64,000 nucleotides of DNA, taken from the NCBI RefSeq assembly GCF_900199725.1, contig NZ_LT904904.1:1703932-1767931 (forward strand), in the 5' to 3' direction. Both the position numbers and the translations under genes were made by a program. Shown one piece after another: positions 55,169 to 63,338 of this stretch. The stretch is from Cytobacillus massiliigabonensis (GTDB lineage: Bacteria > Bacillota > Bacilli > Bacillales > Cytobacillaceae). Each line of letters opens with the position of its first letter. Positions within the stretch are counted from its first letter, which is position 1. Under the pieces are notes generated by a model. The model was not told where the DNA came from. It searched no databases and was given only the letters and a program-made list of their open reading frames with translations.

Positions 55169-55764
55169 AGAACAATTATGCTGATATGATTAAAGAAATT
55201 TCTACTAAACAGCTATTATTCCATCTCTATTTAACCCAAATTATCCTATTAACGATTTCTTTCATTTTAGGTATTATTTTGTTTGAAAGTCTTTCGGAGT
55301 TTCTTAGCCTGTTTAAATGGAAAGATGTTCGTATATTATTAATTGGTGGAGTCGCTGGATTAGCAGTGGTTATGCTTGACCTTATTTTAATGAAGGTCCT
55401 GCCGGCCTCATATTATGATGATGGCGGATTAAATGAGAGAATCTTCCGTAATCGAAATATCGTTCACATAGCGTTCATTGCAGCAGTTGTTGCCTTCTGC
55501 GAGGAATTATTATTTCGAGGCATTATCCAGACACATGCTGGATTAATGGTTTCAAGTATTATATTTGCTATCGTTCATCATCGCTATTTATTTAACTGGT
55601 TTTTATTTTTAAATATTATTGTTTTAAGCTTTTTTATTGGTTATCTTTTTTTAATAACGGGGAATTTATTGGTAACCATTTTTATGCATTTTATTATTGA
55701 TTTTTTGCTTGGCATACTTATAAAGAACCGTAATAACAAACAGGAAGGGATGTTCAATGAATAG
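55165..55764 (+). CDS. ypbD: CPBP-family intramembrane metalloprotease YpbD
   Basis: A 199-residue membrane protein with about five helices and the CAAX/Abi protease motifs: EELLFRG (about residues 113-119), a His in AIVHH, and the final HFIIDF. These are the expected metal and catalytic residues of type II CAAX prenyl protease-like enzymes. Its substrate is unknown. Overlaps recS by four bases and ypbE by eight. Confidence 0.88.
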   Translation: MKNNYADMIKEISTKQLLFHLYLTQIILLTISFILGIILFESLSEFLSLFKWKDVRILLIGGVAGLAVVMLDLILMKVLPASYYDDGGLNERIFRNRNIVHIAFIAAVVAFCEELLFRGIIQTHAGLMVSSIIFAIVHHRYLFNWFLFLNIIVLSFFIGYLFLITGNLLVTIFMHFIIDFLLGILIKNRNNKQEGMFNE

Positions 55765-56461
55765 AGAAGATCCTTACAGAGATCAGGCTGAACGGCTTAG
55801 GAAGAAAATTGAGAAAAATATAGATAGCAATGAGATCGAACCAGTTAAAGAAAAATTACCGCCGAGGAGCAGGCATCATCAGAAGAAAAAAAAGAAAAAC
55901 AAGTGGAAAATAAAGTATCCTGTAATCAGTTTATTAGCCCTATTTTTTATCCTGCTGCCAATAGCTGTTTTAAGTATTTATCATTCGTTGAATGATGGAA
56001 GTTCTGGAAGTGCTGAAAAGGCAAGCACTACGAATTCAGGGTTTGAAACGGTAGGGTATGAAAATAAAGTAGATAAAAAAGTGAACGAAACAGAAGTGAA
56101 ACAGGATGCCGGGAAAACAAAAGACGACACAGCTAAAAATAGCAATCAAGCAGAATCTAAATCTTCTATTCCGACTCCAAGGGATCCAGTGAATGGAGAC
56201 AAAAATGATAAAGGAGTAACGGAAACCTCCAAGGAAGCTGAGAACAAAGCAAATCAAGAAAAGCAAAAGGAAAAAGAAGAACAAGAACAAGACAAGGACG
56301 CAGCGGTTATTTATCATACAGTTAAGTCAAATGAAACATTGTACAGAATTGCCATGAATTATTATAAATCTCAGTCAGGTATTGAAATTATTAGGCAAGC
56401 AAATAATCTGAACGGCAATGAAATCCGAGTAGGACAAGTATTAAAAATTCCGAAGAAATAA
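55757..56461 (+). CDS. ypbE: LysM-domain membrane protein YpbE
   Basis: A 234-residue protein: a cytosolic basic N-terminus (residues 1-52, with a KKKKKNK run), one membrane helix (about 53-76), a long charged low-complexity linker (about 80-180, Lys/Glu/Asn), and one LysM domain at the end (TVKSNETLYRIAMNYY to LKIPKK) that should bind peptidoglycan. So it links membrane and wall. The cell role is unknown. It overlaps ypbD. Confidence 0.88.
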   Translation: MNREDPYRDQAERLRKKIEKNIDSNEIEPVKEKLPPRSRHHQKKKKKNKWKIKYPVISLLALFFILLPIAVLSIYHSLNDGSSGSAEKASTTNSGFETVGYENKVDKKVNETEVKQDAGKTKDDTAKNSNQAESKSSIPTPRDPVNGDKNDKGVTETSKEAENKANQEKQKEKEEQEQDKDAAVIYHTVKSNETLYRIAMNYYKSQSGIEIIRQANNLNGNEIRVGQVLKIPKK

Positions 56462-56556
56462 TATTAATTTTCCCTTATCATATAAGATCGTACAAGCTCA
56501 TATAGTAAGAGTATAGTGATGTGCATTCATATATGGGCTTTACAAGGAGGGGGAAA

Positions 56557-57015
56557 ATGGAACCATCGATTAAAATGCTTGATGAAAGAACAGATCAAGC
56601 AACAAGAAAGATGCTTCAAAAGGTAGTTGAAAGGAAAATGAAGTTTGATAATTTTAAGCGCCGGCATTTATATGTGATGTGGACAACTATATTTATAACC
56701 TTCTTCTACATGCTTTATATTAATCAGACAGTAATCGAACCCTACTCCTACTCCTTTGCTGCGATGTTTTCTGCTTATGTAAATAATACTGCTAATCTAT
56801 ATTTAATTGTTTTCACAGTTGGTTTGTATGGATTAATGAATTTATTAAAGGCAAAAAGAGAAAAAGCGGAAAAAGAATTCCATGCCTTAAGATGTGAAAT
56901 TATTGATAAAAGCAAGGATCTTTGGAAGAAGGAAGAAGAATGGAAAAATAGGCATCTTGTTTTTGAAATGATGAAAGCAAATTATGATATTAATCTTTAT
57001 CATGAAAATAAATAG
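56557..57015 (+). CDS. ypbF: membrane protein YpbF (DUF2663)
   Basis: A 152-residue protein with two membrane helices (about residues 38-58 and 75-96) flanked by charged, coiled-coil-like ends (LDERTDQATRKMLQKVVERK and EEEWKNRHLVFEMMK). It is DUF2663 by resemblance and by order after ypbE. Start at 56557 follows AAGGAGGGGG; the frame opens 12 codons earlier without a site. Function is unknown. Confidence 0.85.
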   Translation: MEPSIKMLDERTDQATRKMLQKVVERKMKFDNFKRRHLYVMWTTIFITFFYMLYINQTVIEPYSYSFAAMFSAYVNNTANLYLIVFTVGLYGLMNLLKAKREKAEKEFHALRCEIIDKSKDLWKKEEEWKNRHLVFEMMKANYDINLYHENK

Positions 57016-57056
57016 ACTAGAAAAGAAGCATGAAGACTGCTTCTTTTCTAGTCTAT
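57012..57056. terminator. bidirectional terminator ypbF/cotJC
   Basis: AGACTAGAAAAGAAGCA-TGAAGAC-TGCTTCTTTTCTAGTCT, a 17-base perfect stem between convergent genes. Confidence 0.9.
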
Positions 57057-57625
57057 TAATAAATTTTCTTTTTTCCCCGCTCATCTTTCAGGATTTCAAC
57101 AGCCTCTCTAAAGCGCTGGGAATGTATTATTTCACGTTCTCGTAAAAATCGTAAGCCATCATTTAAATCTGGGTCATCACTCATATTGATTATCCATTGA
57201 TAAGTGGCTCTAGCCTTTTCTTCCGCAGCAATATCCTCGTATAAATCTGCGATTGGGTCTCCTTTTGCCTGAATATACGTGGCGGTCCAAGGCACACCAG
57301 CTGCATTATGATAAAAGAGTGCCTTATCATGGTCAGCATAATGAGCACCAAGCCCTGCAGCCTTTAATTGTTCTGGAGTAGCATCTTTTGTTAGCTTATA
57401 GACCATTGTTGCGATCATTTCTAAATGGGCAAATTCCTCAGTCCCAATATCTGTGAGAAGTCCAATTACCTTATCTGGAATCGTATAGCGCTGATTTAAG
57501 TACCTTAATGCGGCTGCTAACTCTCCATCTGCCCCGCCATATTGTTCAATTAAAAATTTTGCAAGCATCGGGTTGCAAGTACTAACTCGAACAGGATACT
57601 GTAATTTCTTTTCATAGACCCACAT
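57056..57625 (-). CDS. cotJC: spore coat protein CotJC (manganese catalase-like)
   Basis: A 189-residue protein of the di-manganese catalase family. Metal ligands are recognisable: Glu in DGELAAALRY, Glu and His in IGTEEFAHLEM, Glu in AAEEKARATY, and Glu/His in EREIIHSQRF. It is a coat component made in the mother cell; whether it acts as a catalase in the spore is not settled. Last gene of cotJABC. In B. subtilis the operon is elsewhere, so this is a positional difference. Confidence 0.93.
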   Translation of the reverse strand: MWVYEKKLQYPVRVSTCNPMLAKFLIEQYGGADGELAAALRYLNQRYTIPDKVIGLLTDIGTEEFAHLEMIATMVYKLTKDATPEQLKAAGLGAHYADHDKALFYHNAAGVPWTATYIQAKGDPIADLYEDIAAEEKARATYQWIINMSDDPDLNDGLRFLREREIIHSQRFREAVEILKDERGKKKIY

Positions 57626-57688
57626 AGGACCCCTCCTTCGTCCTTTCTATTAATAGCATTCTATTTTCCTGAATTTTTCCACCTGTCC

Positions 57689-57955
57689 TTAAACTTGCCA
57701 AGGCCAAGGGGAATCGTCCCAATTCCATGGGGTACCTGAATGGCTATGACCGAAGTGCATAAGTGGACCGTACCTGCTTTCATACGCCTTCCTTAACTTT
57801 TTTCTCTCACTGACATAATGATTAAATTGCTTTATTGCCTCTTCATCTCCATTATGGGTGTCAAGGTATAGATTAAGTTCAACTAATACGAAGTCAACTG
57901 CCTGAAGCTGTTCTAAAAGCTGATAGTATTCTGCTGGCAGCTGTTTTTGTTTCAT
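57689..57955 (-). CDS. cotJB: spore coat protein CotJB
   Basis: An 88-residue small coat protein. The first 65 residues are helical (LLEQLQAVDFVLVELNLYLDTH in two parts), and the end is rich in His, Pro and Trp (HFGHSHSGTPWNWDDSPWPW), typical of CotJB. It overlaps cotJA by four bases, and is needed together with CotJA and CotJC for coat assembly of this sub-complex. Confidence 0.92.
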   Translation of the reverse strand: MKQKQLPAEYYQLLEQLQAVDFVLVELNLYLDTHNGDEEAIKQFNHYVSERKKLRKAYESRYGPLMHFGHSHSGTPWNWDDSPWPWQV

Positions 57956-58179
57956 GAATGTCCCTCCTTTACCTTCTCGTATGGACTGAAATATGGGTCA
58001 TAGAATGGCTTCCATAATGTTCCTGCTCTAAGTGCCTCCATGGGAGTGAATTGGGGAAGATTAGGAGGCTGAAACCCCATATAAAGATTGGGAGGAGTGG
58101 AGTAGGTCTTTACTTTAATGGGTGGACAAGGATCGAAGGGGCTAATATATGGGTAGTAAGCTTTAGTAGTTGTAAACAT
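57952..58179 (-). CDS. cotJA: spore coat protein CotJA
   Basis: A 75-residue Pro- and Tyr-rich coat protein (YYPYISPFDPCPPIKVK near the start, FYDPYFSPYEK near the end). Start at 58179 is set by AAGGAGGG upstream; nine more codons are open before it. First gene of the cotJ operon; B. subtilis cotJ is sigma-E dependent, but I find no convincing sigma-E promoter here by eye. Confidence 0.92.
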   Translation of the reverse strand: MFTTTKAYYPYISPFDPCPPIKVKTYSTPPNLYMGFQPPNLPQFTPMEALRAGTLWKPFYDPYFSPYEKVKEGHS

Positions 58180-58316
58180 GAAATCCCTCCTTTTTAAGTA
58201 TGTCATTCAATCTTATGAATAAAATTTTGCTTTCATGTTTAATTTTAAAAAGGGTTTTACTGATTCGTGTGGAATAATAAATTTGTAGCTGTAAATAATA
58301 CTTTGAGGTGATAAAT

Positions 58317-58949
58317 ATGTTTGTAAAAAGTGTCATGATTCCAAAATTTAAGAGCTATACGATTGATCACAACAAAACGGTTAAAGAGGCCCTTGATAAA
58401 TTAGAAGAACATCAAATTGATGGATTGCCAGTTTTAGATGGGGAGTCCTATGTTGGGATTGTTACACGATATGGAATTTATGAAAATTTCTTTACAGCTG
58501 AACAAACGAAAGAAGATTATTTACAGAATACACAAGTGAAGGAAATTGCCACCCATAAAGAACATTATTTAAGTGGGGATGAAATATTTGAAAATACCCT
58601 TATTGATTTGAAAGATTTCCCATTACTTGCAGTGTTGGATGATAATCAAAAGTTTTTAGGGGTTGTGACACGTTATGACGTCCTTGAACAATTTCAATCT
58701 GCCTTTGGAATGAATAAACCAGGCATTCGTATTGCTTTTACCTCTTCTGAAACAGAGGGAAGAATTGCACGTTTGGCAGATATTGCTCAAGCATACCACG
58801 AACAAATTATTTCACTCGTTACTTTTGATGAAACAGATCGGCTGATCAGAAGAATCGTTATGAAAATTGAGAAGAAGGATAATGTAGAGAAATTTATTGA
58901 AAAGCTTGAAGCTTCAGGTTTCCGGGTCCTTAGTGTAAAGGAAAACTAG
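58317..58949 (+). CDS. CBS-pair domain protein
   Basis: A 210-residue protein with two CBS motifs (about residues 1-60, with GLPVLDGESYVGIVTRYG, and 70-128, with PLLAVLDDNQKFLGVVTRYD) and a C-terminal ACT-like regulatory stretch (about 135-210). CBS pairs bind adenosyl ligands such as AMP, ATP or c-di-AMP, so it is probably a sensor or regulator. GAGGTGAT precedes ATG 58317. It is a single-gene unit with a terminator. Confidence 0.8.
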   Translation: MFVKSVMIPKFKSYTIDHNKTVKEALDKLEEHQIDGLPVLDGESYVGIVTRYGIYENFFTAEQTKEDYLQNTQVKEIATHKEHYLSGDEIFENTLIDLKDFPLLAVLDDNQKFLGVVTRYDVLEQFQSAFGMNKPGIRIAFTSSETEGRIARLADIAQAYHEQIISLVTFDETDRLIRRIVMKIEKKDNVEKFIEKLEASGFRVLSVKEN

Positions 58950-58972
58950 CTTTTAAGAGAAAATAATGAGCA

Positions 58973-59013
58973 GCCCCTCTCATACATTTAATATGTGAGG
59001 GGATTTTTTTTTC
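58973..59013 (+). terminator. intrinsic terminator after the CBS gene
   Basis: CCCCTCTCATA-CATTTAA-TATGTGAGGGG, then ATTTTTTTT. Confidence 0.85.
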
Positions 59014-59073
59014 GTGTATGTGGTATGATTTCTTAAGATTGAAAAAAGCTAGGTATGTCTTGCAGGAGGAAAT

Positions 59074-59847
59074 ATGGAATATTTGTTTACAATAGCATTT
59101 ATCTTATTAATAGGACTAATTAGTTATATGGTAAAGGAGGCTTTTGCAAACCGTGTCATTTATAATGAAATTACATTTTCGGATTTTCCCGAAACGTTTG
59201 GCGAGGTAAAGTTGTTTTTTATTTCTGATATACATAAAAGAGTTATTTCTGATCAAATTATTCAAGAAGTTAAGCGCTCGAAATCAGATATTGTAATAAT
59301 TGGCGGTGATTTAGTAGAAAAGGGCGTTCCTTTTGAAAGAGTAAAAGAAAATCTCCTCAAATTGAAAACGCTTGGTGATGTTCTATTTGTATGGGGAAAT
59401 AATGATTACGAGGTAGATTATCGATATTTGGATGCATTGTTGCTCGATTGCGGTGTGAAAATTCTCGATAATACAGCTGCTTTTTTTGAATCAGCAGAAG
59501 GTGAACGGCTAATTTTTATGGGAATAGATGATATAAGTTTAAAAAGAGATCGATTGGATCTCGCGTTGGAAGATGCTGGAGTTGATGATGGCTTTAAAAT
59601 CTTGGTTAGCCATAATCCGCAAATAGTTAGCAGAATAAAAAGTGAACACCAGATTCGTCTTGTTTTAAGCGGACATACCCACGGGGGACAAATTCATATT
59701 TTGGGATACAGTCCATATGAAAAAGGAAAGCTAAAGAGAATGAAACAAACGACACTGTTAATTAGTAATGGGTATGGAACAACTGCCCTCCCGCTAAGAT
59801 TAGGTTCTAAAGCTGAAACGCATCTAATTACTTTGAAACGTGGTTAA
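59074..59847 (+). CDS. ypbG: metallophosphoesterase YpbG
   Basis: A 257-residue calcineurin-like phosphoesterase with an N-terminal membrane helix (about residues 3-21). Metal-binding motifs: FISDIHKR, IGGDLVEKG, WGNNDYE (GNND in place of GNHD), VSHNP, and LSGHTHGGQIH. The active site faces the cytosol or surface depending on topology, which cannot be decided. The substrate is unknown. AGGAGG precedes the ATG. Confidence 0.88.
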   Translation: MEYLFTIAFILLIGLISYMVKEAFANRVIYNEITFSDFPETFGEVKLFFISDIHKRVISDQIIQEVKRSKSDIVIIGGDLVEKGVPFERVKENLLKLKTLGDVLFVWGNNDYEVDYRYLDALLLDCGVKILDNTAAFFESAEGERLIFMGIDDISLKRDRLDLALEDAGVDDGFKILVSHNPQIVSRIKSEHQIRLVLSGHTHGGQIHILGYSPYEKGKLKRMKQTTLLISNGYGTTALPLRLGSKAETHLITLKRG

Positions 59848-59979
59848 TATTACTTTTTGCAAGGCTTAATATTGTAAAAAAATATAAGCGCCATTTAGTA
59901 ATATTAGTGGACGACTCACAAACATTTATTGTTCTCATACACTAAACAAAAGAGTTGGTTCACGGCAGGGGGCATTTGC

Positions 59980-60552
59980 ATGCGCTTAGAACGGTTGAAT
60001 TATAATAAAATCAAAATTTTTCTTACGTTAGATGATTTATCGGAAAGAGGTTTGACGAAAGAAGATATATGGAAAGATTCTATGAAATGGCATCAGCTAT
60101 TCCATGAAATGCTTGAGGAAGCAAGTGACGAATTTGGTGTGGAATTTCAAGGGTCTGTAGCAGTTGAAATTTTTTCTATGCAGGCACAAGGAATGATTAT
60201 GATCGTCACGATGGAAGAAGAGCAGGAGGATAGCTTTGAGGATGGCTTTATCGAAATGCAGGTAATTATAGAGGGCAAGGATATTCTTTTTGAATTTGAG
60301 GAATTTGAATATGTGATCCAGTTATCAAAACGTTTAAGCTCAATCAATATGCTGTTCGGTTCACTCTATGCTCTTCACGACAAATATTATTTTCATCTCG
60401 TGTTTAATGACCCGACTGAATTAAACAGGCTTATCGCGATCCTTGCTGAATATGGAAATCCATCACTCGTAAGTATTCATACATTGCAGGAATATGGAAA
60501 GGAAATTGTTAAGGATCATGCCGTTGAAACAATCATAAAGTATTTTCATTGA
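59980..60552 (+). CDS. mecB: MecA-family ClpC adaptor (YpbH/MecB)
   Basis: A 190-residue MecA paralogue. The N-terminal MRLERLNYNKIKIFLTLDDL and the LTKEDIW, MKWHQLFHEMLEEA stretch match the substrate-binding domain; an acidic linker (about residues 82-92) and a C-terminal ClpC-binding domain (KYYFHLVFNDPTELNRLIAI) follow. It delivers proteins to ClpCP. Place between ypbG and gudB marks it as YpbH and not MecA. Start follows GCAGGGGG. Confidence 0.92.
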   Translation: MRLERLNYNKIKIFLTLDDLSERGLTKEDIWKDSMKWHQLFHEMLEEASDEFGVEFQGSVAVEIFSMQAQGMIMIVTMEEEQEDSFEDGFIEMQVIIEGKDILFEFEEFEYVIQLSKRLSSINMLFGSLYALHDKYYFHLVFNDPTELNRLIAILAEYGNPSLVSIHTLQEYGKEIVKDHAVETIIKYFH

Positions 60553-60575
60553 ATAGGTTAGGGGAGGGGAGCACT

Positions 60576-60618
60576 CTCCTCCAGTTTGTACGGCAATGAC
60601 CAAGGCACTTCTGCTTTT
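60576..60618 (-). repeat. truncated intergenic repeat, type II
   Basis: Only the left-end part, read as CCAGTTTGTACGGCAATGAC, CAAGGCACTTCTGCTTTT on the plus strand. It directly adjoins the full copy. Confidence 0.75.
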
Positions 60619-60777
60619 AGAGAATTGTCTAGCTCCAGCGCCTATCGCCTATCAAACTTCAGGCCCCCTCCCTACGATAAGTCAACATCGGTTCGCTGTC
60701 GCTCACCGTGTTTCCTATATCTCAGTCGCTGCCCTTCCAGTTTGTACGGCGATGACCAAGGCGCTTCCGCTTTTCTA
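60619..60777 (-). repeat. intergenic repeat, type II, full copy
   Basis: AGAGAATTGTCTAGCTCCAG to CAAGGCGCTTCCGCTTTTCT on the plus strand, with CGGTTCGCTGTCGCTCACCG and GTTTGTACGGCGATGACC inside. Best-preserved ends of the type II copies. Confidence 0.88.
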
Positions 60778-60780
60778 ATT

Positions 60781-60794
60781 TGAGAGCGTTTACA
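60781..60794. promoter_or_regulatory. cre (CcpA) site upstream of gudB
   Basis: TGAGAGCGTTTACA matches TGWNANCGNTNWCA at all 14 positions. It lies about 80 bases before the likely transcription start of the glutamate dehydrogenase gene. Confidence 0.7.
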
Positions 60795-60833
60795 TAAAAT
60801 TATCGAAAAATGCGAAAAAAACCTTTTTTCATC

Positions 60834-60861
60834 TTGCATAAATTAAACAAAGGTGTATACT
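60834..60861 (+). promoter_or_regulatory. sigma-A promoter of gudB
   Basis: TTGCAT, 16 bases, TATACT, about 50 bases before the start codon. Confidence 0.65.
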
Positions 60862-60911
60862 ATGTCATGAAAGCGGACAACAAATGAAAGAGATTTCTAG
60901 GAGGTTTACTG

Positions 60912-62186
60912 ATGGTAGCCAATAATGGTACTGAAACGAATAAAGAAGACAAACTTGACGTATTAAAGTCAACTCAAACTGTCATTCACAAGGCATTGGA
61001 AAAGCTAGGATATTCAGATGAAGTGTATGAGCTTTTAAAAGAGCCACTTCGAATGATGACAGTGAAAATTCCAGTCCGGATGGATGATGGAACTGTGAAA
61101 GTCTTTACTGGCTACCGGGCCCAGCATAATGATGCAGTTGGACCAACTAAAGGTGGTATTCGTTTCCATCCAGGTGTGACAGAGAAAGAAGTGAAAGCAC
61201 TTTCTATTTGGATGAGTTTAAAATGTGGAATTGTAGACCTACCTTATGGCGGGGGAAAAGGCGGAATTGTATGTGATCCAAGAAACATGTCATTCCGTGA
61301 ATTAGAAGCGTTAAGCCGCGGATATGTTCGTGCGATTAGTCAAATTGTTGGCCCGACGAAAGATATTCCAGCACCAGATGTATTTACTAATTCACAAATT
61401 ATGGCATGGATGATGGATGAATATAGCAGAATGGATGAGTTTAACTCACCAGGGTTTATTACTGGGAAACCGTTAGTACTTGGTGGATCTCATGGCCGTG
61501 AATCTGCAACAGCTAAAGGGGTAACAATCTGCATTAATGAAGCAGCTAAAAGAAGAGGAATTGAATTAAAAGGTGCTAGAGTGGTTGTGCAAGGATTTGG
61601 GAATGCAGGAAGTTTCTTGTCTAAATTCTTACATGATGCTGGAGCAAAAGTAATTGGTATTTCAGATGCATATGGTGCATTACATGATCCAAACGGTCTG
61701 GATATCGATTATTTACTTGACCGTCGCGATAGCTTCGGAACAGTAACGAATTTATTTAATGATACAATTACTAATAAAGAACTTTTAGAATTAGATTGTG
61801 ATATTTTAGTTCCTGCAGCAATTGAAAATCAAATAACAGATGAAAACGCTCATAATATTAAAGCAAAGATTGTTGTTGAGGCTGCAAATGGCCCAACTAC
61901 TTTAGAGGCAACACAAATCTTAACTGAGCGCGGAATTCTTTTAGTTCCAGATGTACTAGCTTCTGCGGGTGGAGTAACAGTTTCCTATTTTGAATGGGTT
62001 CAAAATAATCAAGGATATTATTGGTCTGAAGAAGAAGTTGAGGAAAAATTAGAAAAGATTTTAGTTAAATCTTTTGAAAATATTTATGAAACAGCTGAAT
62101 CCCGCAGAGTGGATATGCGTCTAGCCGCTTATATGGTCGGTGTTAGAAAAATGGCTGAAGCATCAAGATTCCGCGGCTGGGTATAA
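60912..62186 (+). CDS. gudB: NAD-dependent glutamate dehydrogenase
   Basis: A 424-residue hexameric glutamate dehydrogenase (GudB/RocG type) that converts glutamate to 2-oxoglutarate and ammonia. Catalytic Lys in DLPYGGGKGGI, the Asp in PAPDVFTN, and the Rossmann motif VVQGFGNAGSF are intact. The stretch NIKAKIVVEAANGP has no three-residue duplication of the kind that inactivates gudB in B. subtilis 168, so it should be active. By position (before ypdA) it is gudB. AGGAGG precedes the ATG; a cre site lies upstream. Confidence 0.95.
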   Translation: MVANNGTETNKEDKLDVLKSTQTVIHKALEKLGYSDEVYELLKEPLRMMTVKIPVRMDDGTVKVFTGYRAQHNDAVGPTKGGIRFHPGVTEKEVKALSIWMSLKCGIVDLPYGGGKGGIVCDPRNMSFRELEALSRGYVRAISQIVGPTKDIPAPDVFTNSQIMAWMMDEYSRMDEFNSPGFITGKPLVLGGSHGRESATAKGVTICINEAAKRRGIELKGARVVVQGFGNAGSFLSKFLHDAGAKVIGISDAYGALHDPNGLDIDYLLDRRDSFGTVTNLFNDTITNKELLELDCDILVPAAIENQITDENAHNIKAKIVVEAANGPTTLEATQILTERGILLVPDVLASAGGVTVSYFEWVQNNQGYYWSEEEVEEKLEKILVKSFENIYETAESRRVDMRLAAYMVGVRKMAEASRFRGWV

Positions 62187-62203
62187 AGTGTATTTGAATA
62201 TTT

Positions 62204-62241
62204 AAGAAAAATCCCCTATCCTATTTGATAGGGGATTTTTT
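62204..62241 (+). terminator. intrinsic terminator after gudB
   Basis: AAAAATCCCCTATC-CTATTT-GATAGGGGATTTTTTT. Confidence 0.9.
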
Positions 62242-62319
62242 TGAAGGCTTAATTTGCAGCAAAACTATTTACGAAGACATGGTTTTGCAATGCAGTACAA
62301 CAATTAAAGGAGTAAAATA

Positions 62320-63285
62320 ATGAAGAAAGAAGATGCCATTATCGTTGGGGGAGGTCCATGCGGGTTGGCTGCCGCAATTGCATTGCAGGAGATTGGGATA
62401 AATCCATTAATCATTGAAAAGGGCAATATCGTTAATGCGATCTATCATTACCCAACACATCAGACTTTTTTTAGTACAAGTGAAAAATTAGAAATTGGGA
62501 GCATCCCTTTTATTACAGTTGAATATAAGCCGCGAAGAAATGAGGCATTAACTTATTATCGCGAAGTGGTAAAAAGAAAAAATATTAGGGTGAATGCATA
62601 CGAAAAGGTTACTGAGATCATAAAGAAGGACCGTAATAATTTTCTGATAGCAACAAATAAACATCACTATGAAGCAAATCATGTGATTATTGCAACAGGT
62701 TATTATGATAATCCAAACTTTATGAATATTCCAGGTGAAGATTTACCAAAGGTGTACCATTATTTTAAAGAAGCCCACCCTTATTTTGATAAGGATGTTG
62801 TTGTTATAGGCGGCAAGAATTCCAGTGTAGATGCTGCATTAGAGCTTGTTAAGGCAGGGGCAAGGGTTACAGTCATTTATCGTGGAAAGGAGTACTCTCC
62901 AAGTATAAAACCGTGGATACTGCCAGAGTTTGATTCACTTGTTCGAAATGGAGTGATTCAAATGGAGTTTCAATCACATGTAAAAGAAATTCTTGTTGAT
63001 AAAGTGATCTATACGAAGGATGGTCAAGTTATAGAGATTAAAAATGATTTTGTATTTGCAATGACAGGCTATCACCCTGATCATCGTTTTCTGGAAGCAA
63101 TGGGTGTTCGGATAGATCATGAATCAGGCAGGCCATTGTTTAATAGTGAAACAATGGAAACAAATGTGGAAGGTATTTATATTGCAGGTGTCATAGCAGC
63201 GGGGAACAACGCTAATGAGATATTTATTGAAAATGGGCGATTCCATGGAGGGCTCATTGCTCAAGCGATCAAGAATAATAAATAA
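62320..63285 (+). CDS. ypdA: bacilliredoxin reductase YpdA
   Basis: A 321-residue flavin-dependent oxidoreductase of the thioredoxin reductase-like group. FAD motif IVGGGPCGLAAA (with the conserved Cys14-type residue), NADPH motif VVVIGGKNSSVDAALE, and FAMTGYHPDH before the C-terminal FAD contact. YpdA recycles bacillithiol disulfide or bacilliredoxins with NADPH, and its presence implies bacillithiol use. AAGGAG precedes the ATG. A terminator follows. Confidence 0.93.
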   Translation: MKKEDAIIVGGGPCGLAAAIALQEIGINPLIIEKGNIVNAIYHYPTHQTFFSTSEKLEIGSIPFITVEYKPRRNEALTYYREVVKRKNIRVNAYEKVTEIIKKDRNNFLIATNKHHYEANHVIIATGYYDNPNFMNIPGEDLPKVYHYFKEAHPYFDKDVVVIGGKNSSVDAALELVKAGARVTVIYRGKEYSPSIKPWILPEFDSLVRNGVIQMEFQSHVKEILVDKVIYTKDGQVIEIKNDFVFAMTGYHPDHRFLEAMGVRIDHESGRPLFNSETMETNVEGIYIAGVIAAGNNANEIFIENGRFHGGLIAQAIKNNK

Positions 63286-63290
63286 GTTTA

Positions 63291-63334
63291 AAAGAAAAGA
63301 AATCGGCTGGTTAGGCTGATTTCTTTTCTTTTTA
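63291..63334. terminator. bidirectional terminator ypdA/ansA
   Basis: AAAAGAAAAGAAATCGGCT-GGTT-AGGCTGATTTCTTTTCTTTT, nearly perfect stem between convergent genes. Confidence 0.85.
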
Positions 63335-63338
63335 GATA

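Noticed and set aside
60912-62186. Cryptic gudB with the B. subtilis 168 nine-base duplication
   Set aside because: The region NIKAKIVVEAANGP has no duplicated triplet, so the enzyme should be active.
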